Source: Chryseobacterium gleum
GTDB lineage: Bacteria > Bacteroidota > Bacteroidia > Flavobacteriales_D > Crocinitomicaceae
Length of the DNA stretch: 13,559 bases
NCBI GenBank assembly: GCA_945877045.1
Contig: CAMCQW010000027.1
Coordinates: 1 to 13,559, forward strand
Direction: 5' to 3'
Positions 7,683 to 13,559 of this stretch are shown piece after piece; position 1 is the stretch's first letter; each line of letters begins with the position of its first letter. The notes under the pieces are model-generated. The model was not told where the DNA came from and ran no database searches. It saw only the letters and a program-made list of their open reading frames with translations. Position numbers and translations under genes: made by a program.

Positions 7683-8673
7683 TTATGAAATTTAGGACAC
7701 TTGCGACGCTAATATTTTCAAGGCAACGACAGCTTTTACTTTTTTCACATCCCGGACAATTTTCATCAAAAACCAAGACTGTAGACTTTAAACCCAAAGG
7801 ACGCCAACGGCCAGGATGAATGGGTCGACGGGTGGCAAACAGCGCGATTGCATTTCCCCCAATAATGGATTTAATATGAATAGGCCCTGTTGAACAAGCC
7901 ACCGCGACCTTTACTTCAGATAAAAGCGTGATCATTTGAGACAAAGAAAGTTGTCCCGTTACGTCAATTAATTGAGGGGAGAAAGTAAAACGTTCTCTTA
8001 TCAGTAAGCCTTCCGCCTCTGTGCCAGTAATTAGCACCACTTTTCCAGATTTAACCAATTCATTTGCTAAATCAAGGTATTTTTCAATTGGCCATTCCAA
8101 GGCGCTACCTTGCGATTTTGGATGCAACACGATTGCCTGACTGAGATCTATTTTAGCTATTGGACTTGGGAAGGTATTAACAGGAACAAGGAAATTAGCG
8201 CTTTGATCCATCAAGTCCTCCAATGAAGGAATGGCATTTAAACCTAAAGGACGCGCTAATTCGAAATTTAATTGAGCTTCATGTAAAAGCGAATTTTTTC
8301 GGCTAAAGTTTACTTTATAATTACAGTTCAAAAAGTGAAATGTTCTGTGGGAAGTCCCTATTCTGAATGGTATTTTGGCTTTTTTTGCGAGGGAAGCAAT
8401 TTCTGATTTAGGAAAAACATGAATAATACAATCCGATTTTATTCGTTCGATTTTTTCTGCTGAGGGCAAATTAGAAAGAAGATCCCAATCCAATATTTCA
8501 TCAACAGGCAGAAAGCAAGAAACAACCGGAATCGTGTAGCCCCTGGCTAAGAAAACCAAGGTTGCTTCTGGGAATTGTTTCTTTATCCAAACGCATAATG
8601 GCAATGTCAACATGACATCACCTATACTATCTGTTCGTGAAACAATAATTCGTTTTATATCACTTGTGTTCAC
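7669..8673 (-). CDS. GT9-family glycosyltransferase (heptosyltransferase-like)
   Basis: The product is 334 residues, normal for GT9 enzymes such as WaaC/WaaF that transfer ADP-heptose to lipopolysaccharide inner core. The N-terminal fold opens with IIVSRTDSIGDVMLTLP (9-25), where D19 matches the catalytic Asp of WaaC. The C-terminal sugar-nucleotide domain shows HPKSQG (184-189) plus LEWP (192-195), ITGT (215-218), DVTGQLSL (237-244) and STGPIHI (261-267), the GT9 GPxH motif. Near the C-terminus are four cysteines in CPGC(x5)CRC (306, 309, 315, 317), which could bind metal or form a disulfide. The start is GTG at 8673: an in-frame TAA lies two codons upstream and the next ATG falls inside the D19 motif. 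It overlaps the GT2 gene upstream and the UbiA-like gene downstream, 14 bp each. The sugar and acceptor cannot be read from sequence; cytoplasmic face of the inner membrane is likely. Confidence 0.85.
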   Translation of the reverse strand: MNTSDIKRIIVSRTDSIGDVMLTLPLCVWIKKQFPEATLVFLARGYTIPVVSCFLPVDEILDWDLLSNLPSAEKIERIKSDCIIHVFPKSEIASLAKKAKIPFRIGTSHRTFHFLNCNYKVNFSRKNSLLHEAQLNFELARPLGLNAIPSLEDLMDQSANFLVPVNTFPSPIAKIDLSQAIVLHPKSQGSALEWPIEKYLDLANELVKSGKVVLITGTEAEGLLIRERFTFSPQLIDVTGQLSLSQMITLLSEVKVAVACSTGPIHIKSIIGGNAIALFATRRPIHPGRWRPLGLKSTVLVFDENCPGCEKSKSCRCLENISVASVLNFINEIR

Positions 8674-9418
8674 TAATTAATCTCCTTAATTCTTTGTATT
8701 TATAAATATTTGATTGAGCACTAATCTTAGCAATTACCCAACCACTTTTTCCGTCTAAGAATCCCTTTTGCCAAAGGAACATTTTCAAAAAACGAACTAC
8801 CCCACTGATGTATGGTTTAACAAAAGATGCCTTTTTCCCTTGATCCCTATATTTTATTGCGGTCAGCCTTGAGTATTGATCGGCTCTTTGTCTATGTTCC
8901 ACCTGAGAATAATACGAATAATGCGCTAAAAGTCCGTTCAAACCAATGATTTTTTCCCCTTCAGGAAGCAGTAACTCTTCGTGCACAATTTCCCCATCCC
9001 ACAAGGTTTTCTCCCGGGGACTTATCCGCACTTTAACATCTGGAAACCAACCCGAATGCTTGATCCAAGTGCCACAATAATTCGTTATTCTGTTAACAGC
9101 ATAAAAAGCAATCGCTCCCGTGCTTCTCAGGCTATTTATTTCAGCCTGGAGTTCCTCACTAAGTGACTCATCCGCATCGATTGAGAAAATTAAATCGCCT
9201 GTAATAAAAGTGTTTAAATAGTTTTTCGATTTAGAATAGCCCATCCAATCATGTTGGATAACCTTAACATTGTTTTCTTTACAAATAGTAAGTGTGTTGT
9301 CTGTTGAAAAGGAGTCAAGCACCAAAATATCATCCACGCAATTTTTTAACGAATCCAAACAGCGTTGAATATTACGTTCTTCATTAAAAGTAATAATTGC
9401 AGCAGTGATTGTTGGCAT
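8660..9418 (-). CDS. GT2-family glycosyltransferase, WaaE/KdtX-like
   Basis: The product is 252 residues with a GT-A fold: TAAIITFNEERNI (5-17) for nucleotide binding, VLDSFSTDNT (33-42), then DAD (81-83), the metal-coordinating DxD equivalent, in SIDADESLS. GWFPDVKVRISPREKTLW (123-140) and IVHEE (144-148) match the WaaE/KdtX branch of GT2, whose studied members add glucose to the lipopolysaccharide inner core. There is no membrane segment, so it probably acts at the cytoplasmic side of the inner membrane. It is the first gene of the cluster that continues into GT9 and the UbiA-like protein, with its last 14 bp overlapping the GT9 start. I see no TAnnTTTG box in the 34 bp upstream, so it is probably cotranscribed with the lytic transglycosylase gene. 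Family confident; exact sugar not known. Confidence 0.87.
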   Translation of the reverse strand: MPTITAAIITFNEERNIQRCLDSLKNCVDDILVLDSFSTDNTLTICKENNVKVIQHDWMGYSKSKNYLNTFITGDLIFSIDADESLSEELQAEINSLRSTGAIAFYAVNRITNYCGTWIKHSGWFPDVKVRISPREKTLWDGEIVHEELLLPEGEKIIGLNGLLAHYSYYSQVEHRQRADQYSRLTAIKYRDQGKKASFVKPYISGVVRFLKMFLWQKGFLDGKSGWVIAKISAQSNIYKYKELRRLISEHK

Positions 9419-9452
9419 AGTTAAATAAAAAGCAATAGTCGTTTAAATTAAT

Positions 9453-10949
9453 TTACTTAACTCGTAAACGTTGTCCGACATGAATGGTATTAATATTAAC
9501 TCCAGGATTTAATTTTTTCAGTTGGGCTTGAGTTAAATTATGTTTTTGGGCTATTTTACTAAATGTTTCTCCTTTCTTTACTGTATAATATTTTTTTACT
9601 GGTACAGTTGGCTTCACTGGTTGTTTTGGTGTGACAACAGGTTTTGGTTTATCCTTAATTGTCAGCCGTTGTCCTATGTAAATATTTGTCGTTCTCAAGC
9701 CATTCCATTCCAATAATTTTTCGATTTCGACACCATACTTTTGCGCAATAATTTTAATATTGTCTCCAGCTTTCACTTTATAATATTGATAATTCGCATT
9801 AATGGTATCAACCACCGATGAATCCTTTTTAATAAAGGAATCTATGGCGAATGGAGTAACTATATTGGGAGTGTTAATTCGGTGATACTTGTAATTTTCC
9901 GCCCAATAGACGGAGTCTTCTAAGCCGACTAAAAGATTGATTTTTTCTAAAGGCCCCGTAACACATCTTCCCTTTTCAGATTTAGGAATAAAGGATGATT
10001 TATAGATGGGATTCAACTCTTTTATTTCATTCAGGTCCCAATCAACTACGTTAGCAATAGTTTCCATATGAACCCCTTGCTTTAAACACATGGAATCTAA
10101 CTGTGCGTTATGTATTTTAGCATCCATTGGAATAATATTATGCTCCGCATGATAGGTGAACATATAGGCTGCTGCAATAAAGTTCGGGACGTATCCTTGC
10201 GTTTCTGTTGGCAAATACGGCCTTACCTCCCAATATGTTTTTTTATTGCCTGACCTTACTATGGCTTTATTCACATTTCCTGGGCCGGCATTATAAGCTG
10301 CGAGTGATAAATTCCAATCGCCGTATATTCCGTATAATTTTTTCAAAAAACGACATGCTGCATCCGTAGCTTTATCTGGATCCATTCTTTCATCGATATA
10401 AGAATCTTCCACTAAGCCATAATACAACCCTGTTTTATACATAAACTGCCATAATCCCAAAGCGCCTGCTTTTGATTTAACTTGGGGTCTCAAGCCACTT
10501 TCAATAACTGCTAAATAACGCAATTCAAGCGGCAAGCCATATTCCGCTAGTTTCTCTTCGAACATTTCAAAATACAATTTGGACCTACCCAAAACAATTC
10601 GAGTAAATCCTCTACGTTGAGCGACAAAAAACTTTAGTGTTGCTAAGGTTGTCGGGTTACAATCCATATGAAACGGACTGTGTTCACTCATATCCTCTAA
10701 CCGTTGACAATAAACATCATCAGAAAAAGTGGGGAGATCCGCCGGCTCGTATTTTAAGGCGGCTATAATCGAATCATAAACAGATTGATTGGCATAGTCG
10801 GAATAAAACAAATTCAAACTCTGCTGCACCGTATTAATAAAAGCAATGGGATTTAGCGAATCGGAAGGCTTCGAAAGCGGTGATGTCCGTTGCGAAAAGG
10901 AAACAATCGAAACGAACAAAAACAGCAAAATTGACAATCTTTTTTTCAT
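9453..10949 (-). CDS. MltD-like membrane-associated lytic murein transglycosylase with two LysM domains
   Basis: The product is 498 residues. Residues 1-20 are a Sec signal peptide (KKR, hydrophobic core, SFSQ) without a lipobox cysteine, so it is probably a soluble periplasmic or secreted protein. The SLT family 1 domain spans about 128-265: AVIESGLRP contains the predicted catalytic E150, followed by SKAGALGLWQFM (159-170), DERMDP (186-191) and AAYNAGPGNV (217-226). This enzyme class cleaves peptidoglycan glycan strands to 1,6-anhydro-MurNAc ends. Two LysM peptidoglycan-binding domains follow (about 389-431 and 454-497), joined by a Pro/Lys-rich linker (433-453), and the second ends the protein. 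The layout resembles E. coli MltD but lacks its lipoprotein anchor. Its ATG overlaps the gatA stop as ATGA, so translation is probably coupled to gatA. Confidence 0.92.
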   Translation of the reverse strand: MKKRLSILLFLFVSIVSFSQRTSPLSKPSDSLNPIAFINTVQQSLNLFYSDYANQSVYDSIIAALKYEPADLPTFSDDVYCQRLEDMSEHSPFHMDCNPTTLATLKFFVAQRRGFTRIVLGRSKLYFEMFEEKLAEYGLPLELRYLAVIESGLRPQVKSKAGALGLWQFMYKTGLYYGLVEDSYIDERMDPDKATDAACRFLKKLYGIYGDWNLSLAAYNAGPGNVNKAIVRSGNKKTYWEVRPYLPTETQGYVPNFIAAAYMFTYHAEHNIIPMDAKIHNAQLDSMCLKQGVHMETIANVVDWDLNEIKELNPIYKSSFIPKSEKGRCVTGPLEKINLLVGLEDSVYWAENYKYHRINTPNIVTPFAIDSFIKKDSSVVDTINANYQYYKVKAGDNIKIIAQKYGVEIEKLLEWNGLRTTNIYIGQRLTIKDKPKPVVTPKQPVKPTVPVKKYYTVKKGETFSKIAQKHNLTQAQLKKLNPGVNINTIHVGQRLRVK

Positions 10950-12355
10950 TTTTTAATCTCCTCTATGATTTTAGCAAATGCAAACATTTTATCTTCCTTA
11001 AATCTATCTGCCATTATTTGTATGCCATAAGGCATTCCATTAGAATGCAATTTAAACGGAATACTTATAGCAGGGTTACCAGTAATGTTGGCGTGAACAG
11101 TAAAAATATCTTGGAGATACATTTGAATAGGGTCTTTTATCGATCCAATTTCAAATGCCGTTGTTGGAGTTGTTGGCAAGAGTATAAGATCAACCTTGCT
11201 AAAAAAAGCATCAGTGGCATTTTTCATTACACGACGAACTTTTTGAGCTTTCGTATAATACGCATCATAATACCCAGATGACAATACATACGTACCTGTC
11301 ATTATGCGTCTTTTAACTTCAGAGCCAAAGCCTTCAGAACGAGATAGAACATATGTTTCCTCTACTCCTTTAGCGACATTGCTTCGATACCCATAGTGCA
11401 CGCCATCAAAACGCGATAAGTTGGAAGAGGCCTCCGCTGTGGTTAATACATAATACGTTGGGACGATATAATCTAGATACGGGAAACTTATTGGAATTAC
11501 TTCTATTCCATTATCAGCAAGTTCTGCGACGATTTTATTCATTTCATTTTTAATTTCAGGGTCTAATCCAGGATGTTCGAAACATTCTGTTAGCATCCCA
11601 ATTCGCAAGTTCTTTCCTATGATATTATTCTCCTCACTGACCGGTAAGGTTGACGTAGTTGCGTCCATTTGATCATGGCCAGCCATAATTGTATACAACA
11701 AAGCGGAATCTTCAAGACGATTCGTAAACGCCCCTATTTGGTCAAAAGATGATGCGTAGGCAATAAGACCGTATCTGCTAATTCTTCCGTACGTAGGTTT
11801 TATTCCGAAAGTGCCTGTCCAAGAAGCCGGCTGACGCACCGATCCACCCGTATCACTTCCAAGAGCCGCTGTGCATAATCCTGCAGAAACAGCAACGGCA
11901 GATCCTCCGGAAGAACCACCAGAAACATATGCTTTGTTGTAATTGTTTTTTACGGGGCCAAAAACGGACGTTTCGTTCGAGCTCCCCATAGCAAATTCAT
12001 CGCAATTAAGTCGCCCAATCACAATCGCGTCTTGATCTAATAAACGTTGAAGTGCCGTGGCGGTATACAGCGACTCAAAGCCTTCAAGAATTTTTGATGA
12101 GGCTGAAACCTTATGATTTATATAACAAATGTTGTCTTTGATTCCGATAACAACCCCAGCGAGTGGACCAGCTGTTCCGGCCTTGATTTTTTGATCAACT
12201 TCGATTGCCTGTGCGGATACATCGTCCGTGAAAACTTCAATAAAAGCATTCAAGTCTTTCTGTTCCTCAATCTTAGCAAGATAATGTTCAACAATTGAAA
12301 ACACCGTTTCACCAGACTGAATTCTCAGCCTAACATCGCCGATTGAAGCGTGCAT
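10946..12355 (-). CDS. gatA: Asp-tRNA(Asn)/Glu-tRNA(Gln) amidotransferase subunit A
   Basis: The product is 469 residues, close to usual for GatA, which releases ammonia from glutamine so that GatB can convert misacylated Glu-tRNA(Gln) or Asp-tRNA(Asn). The amidase-signature triad is visible: K73 in GIKDNI, cis-Ser S148 in SGGSSGGSAVAV, and nucleophile S172 in GSDTGGSVRQP; the spacing equals that of Staphylococcus aureus GatA (K79, S154, S178). NCDEFAMGSSNETS (117-130) and FGPVKNNYN (132-140) are GatA-specific, which argues against a generic amidase. gatB and gatC are not in this window; a scattered arrangement is common in Bacteroidota. It starts 3 bp after the tatA stop and ends in an ATGA overlap with the lytic transglycosylase, so the three genes look like one transcript. 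Confidence 0.95.
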   Translation of the reverse strand: MHASIGDVRLRIQSGETVFSIVEHYLAKIEEQKDLNAFIEVFTDDVSAQAIEVDQKIKAGTAGPLAGVVIGIKDNICYINHKVSASSKILEGFESLYTATALQRLLDQDAIVIGRLNCDEFAMGSSNETSVFGPVKNNYNKAYVSGGSSGGSAVAVSAGLCTAALGSDTGGSVRQPASWTGTFGIKPTYGRISRYGLIAYASSFDQIGAFTNRLEDSALLYTIMAGHDQMDATTSTLPVSEENNIIGKNLRIGMLTECFEHPGLDPEIKNEMNKIVAELADNGIEVIPISFPYLDYIVPTYYVLTTAEASSNLSRFDGVHYGYRSNVAKGVEETYVLSRSEGFGSEVKRRIMTGTYVLSSGYYDAYYTKAQKVRRVMKNATDAFFSKVDLILLPTTPTTAFEIGSIKDPIQMYLQDIFTVHANITGNPAISIPFKLHSNGMPYGIQIMADRFKEDKMFAFAKIIEEIKK

Positions 12356-12358
12356 AAT

Positions 12359-12550
12359 TTACTTTTGCTCAATTTTGGTTTCGGCAGACTTTTCTGTAGG
12401 TTCGGTTTTATCCTCCCCCTTGGAGGCATCTTTAAACTCTTTAATTCCTTTACCAATTCCTTTCATTAGTTCAGGAATTTTTTTACCACCAAATAAAAGT
12501 AGCACTACTGCTAAAACTAAAAATATTTCTAAAGGACCGAATTTACCCAT
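12359..12550 (-). CDS. tatA: Twin-arginine translocase subunit TatA/TatE
   Basis: The product is 63 residues with the standard TatA plan: a short N-terminus, one membrane helix (about 6-20, LEIFLVLAVVLLLF), an FGG hinge (20-22), an amphipathic helix KKIPELMKGIGKGIKEFK (23-40) and a charged tail rich in Glu and Lys. TatA oligomers form the route through the inner membrane for folded proteins with twin-Arg signals, working with TatC, which is not in the window. No neighbour seen here carries a clear Tat signal. A 112-bp AT-rich gap separates it from infB; the only promoter-like match there is a poor TAATTTTA (12581-12574) with no -33 element. gatA follows after 3 bp. Confidence 0.95.
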   Translation of the reverse strand: MGKFGPLEIFLVLAVVLLLFGGKKIPELMKGIGKGIKEFKDASKGEDKTEPTEKSAETKIEQK

Positions 12551-12647
12551 AATAATAAAGATTAATTGAATTGTAAAATTAAGAATAATAATCTATAGTT
12601 TATCTTTTAGCTACTTCAAACTGACAAAATAGCACTAAACGAATCAA

Positions 12648-12665
12648 TAAAACCAATCGGTTTTA
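12648..12665 (-). terminator. Weak hairpin at the infB stop, possible terminator
   Basis: TAAAACC (12648-12654) and GGTTTTA (12659-12665) form a perfect 7-bp stem with a 4-nt loop, overlapping the infB stop codon. On the minus strand the 3' arm supplies GGTTTTA followed by TTGATTCG, giving a short broken U run. Only two G-C pairs make it weak; it could end infB transcription before tatA or be a chance feature of AT-rich DNA. Confidence 0.3.
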
Positions 12666-13559
12666 CAGTTTTCTAGCCACTTCTACTTCTTCGTAAGCCT
12701 CAATAACATCACCAATTTGAATAGCATCAAATTTATCAATGTTTAAACCACATTCATAGTTGTTTTTAACTTCTTTGACATCATCTTTGAATCGCTTTAA
12801 AGAACCAAGTACACCGGAATGAATTACAATTCCATCACGAATAACGCGCACCTTGGACGTTCTTTTTATGCTTCCATCAAGTACATAACATCCTGCAATT
12901 GTTCCGACTTTTGTAATGTCAAATGTTTCGCGGATTTCTGCAGAACCCAGTATTTTTTCTTCAATGTCTGGAGATAACATTCCTTCCATTGCAGACTTGA
13001 TTTCCTCAATTGCTTTATAAATAATGGAATAAAGTCGGATATCAATTTGTTCCGTTTCCGCCAATTTACGCGCGCCAATAGACGGTCTTACTTGGAAACC
13101 AATAATTATAGCATCAGAAGCAGAAGCTAAATTAACATCCGCCTCAGTAATTGCACCTACTCCTTTATGAATAATATTTACTTGAATTTCTTCCGTTGAT
13201 AAATTAATCAAAGCATCAGATAAGGCTTCAATCGAGCCATCCACGTCACCTTTAACAATAATGTTAAGTTCCTTGAAGTCTCCAATAGCCAATCGTCTAC
13301 CAATCTCATCCAATGTAATATGTTTCGTAGTTCGAAGTCCTTGCTCACGGAACAATTGTTCCCGCTTAGTAGCAATTGATTTCGCTTCTTTTTCGTCGTC
13401 GAGGACATTAAATTTATCCCCTGCGCTCGGAGCTCCATTAATTCCGAGAACCGAAACGGGTTGAGATGGTCCGGCTTCCAAAATAGAATTTCCGTGCTCA
13501 TCTTGCATCGCCCGAACCTTTCCAAAATGACGACCCACTAAAATGGCATCTCCAATTTT
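12663..13559 (-). CDS. infB: Translation initiation factor IF-2, C-terminal part (5' end cut by window)
   Basis: The frame is open from the right edge to TAA at 12663-12665, giving 298 codons. It enters as KIGDAILVGRHFGKVRAM, the beta-barrel domain after the GTPase domain. GTG at 13538 is an internal Val in that block, not a start. The rest covers the linker helix and IF2 C-terminal domains: KREQLFREQG, LNIIVKGDVDGSIEAL, the SDAIIIGFQVRP strand, YSIIYKAIEEI, and a last barrel with IAGCYVLDGSIKR, the domain class that binds the formyl-Met end of the initiator tRNA. The C-terminus EVEVARKL is intact and shows no frameshift. The GTPase domain and variable N-terminus lie beyond the window. The 112-bp gap to tatA carries a weak hairpin. 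Confidence 0.97.
   Translation of the reverse strand, partial: KIGDAILVGRHFGKVRAMQDEHGNSILEAGPSQPVSVLGINGAPSAGDKFNVLDDEKEAKSIATKREQLFREQGLRTTKHITLDEIGRRLAIGDFKELNIIVKGDVDGSIEALSDALINLSTEEIQVNIIHKGVGAITEADVNLASASDAIIIGFQVRPSIGARKLAETEQIDIRLYSIIYKAIEEIKSAMEGMLSPDIEEKILGSAEIRETFDITKVGTIAGCYVLDGSIKRTSKVRVIRDGIVIHSGVLGSLKRFKDDVKEVKNNYECGLNIDKFDAIQIGDVIEAYEEVEVARKL

Noticed and set aside
10880..11281. 133-codon plus-strand open frame across the gatA-mltD junction
   Set aside because: It spans the antisense of two well-supported genes and its composition looks like a random translation.
10946..12355. Generic amidase instead of GatA
   Set aside because: NCDEFAMGSSNETS and FGPVKNNYN are GatA-type blocks, and the triad spacing equals that of characterised GatA.
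12551..12662. Search of the infB-tatA gap for a promoter or small RNA
   Set aside because: TAATTTTA (12574-12581) and CTATTTTG on the minus strand each miss the TAnnTTTG consensus, no TTG sits at the right distance, and I see no stable structure apart from the weak hairpin at the infB stop.
12663..13538. GTG at 13538 as the start of a short separate gene
   Set aside because: The frame continues upstream to the window edge as conserved IF-2 sequence (GDAIL before the GTG), so the codon is an internal valine.
1..13559. Insertion sequences, CRISPR arrays, prophage or defence genes, tRNA and rRNA genes, riboswitches
   Set aside because: No terminal inverted repeats, transposase motifs, regularly spaced repeats, cloverleaf-like segments or long structured leaders were seen, and nearly all bases are inside housekeeping or envelope genes.

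Overview
This window is ordinary chromosomal DNA from a member of the Bacteroidota, most likely a Flavobacteriia-like lineage. The lineage call rests on protein style rather than a database search. The LeuRS carries Bacteroidota-type insertions and the editing-site variant VPCGDQRD. YebC begins MGRAFEYRR. There is a SprE/PorW lipoprotein, a family confined to Bacteroidota with gliding or type IX secretion. Promoter-like sites fit the Bacteroidota sigma-A consensus (TTG, about 19-20 nt, TAnnTTTG). The DNA is AT-rich and densely coding. All eleven genes lie on the minus strand, so transcription runs from high to low coordinates.

In transcription order (right to left), the window opens inside infB, whose C-terminal 298 codons are visible. 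A 112-bp AT-rich gap follows, then a tight run of tatA, gatA (3-bp gap) and an MltD-like lytic transglycosylase with two LysM domains (ATGA overlap with gatA). After 34 bp comes a three-gene envelope-glycan cluster: a WaaE/KdtX-like GT2 glycosyltransferase, a GT9 heptosyltransferase-family protein with a GTG start, and a multi-spanning UbiA-like protein with a degenerate first metal motif. Consecutive genes in this cluster overlap by exactly 14 bp. Then come leuS with its own promoter-like box, a 169-bp intergenic region with a strong hairpin, engB, yebC with a good promoter match, and finally sprE/porW, which runs off the left edge with 824 codons visible.

Functionally the window mixes translation and ribosome genes (infB, gatA, leuS, engB, yebC) with envelope and secretion genes (tatA, the lytic transglycosylase, the glycosyltransferase cluster, sprE). 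There is no sign of mobile elements, CRISPR arrays, tRNA or rRNA genes, or horizontally acquired islands, and no gene-free stretch longer than 169 bp. I did not find a clearly new system. The item most worth following up is the GT2-GT9-UbiA-like cluster, whose membrane protein has lost the usual first prenyl-diphosphate-binding motif. Lesser items are a possibly leaderless engB promoter and a short repeat linking the leuS 3' end to the leuS-engB spacer.
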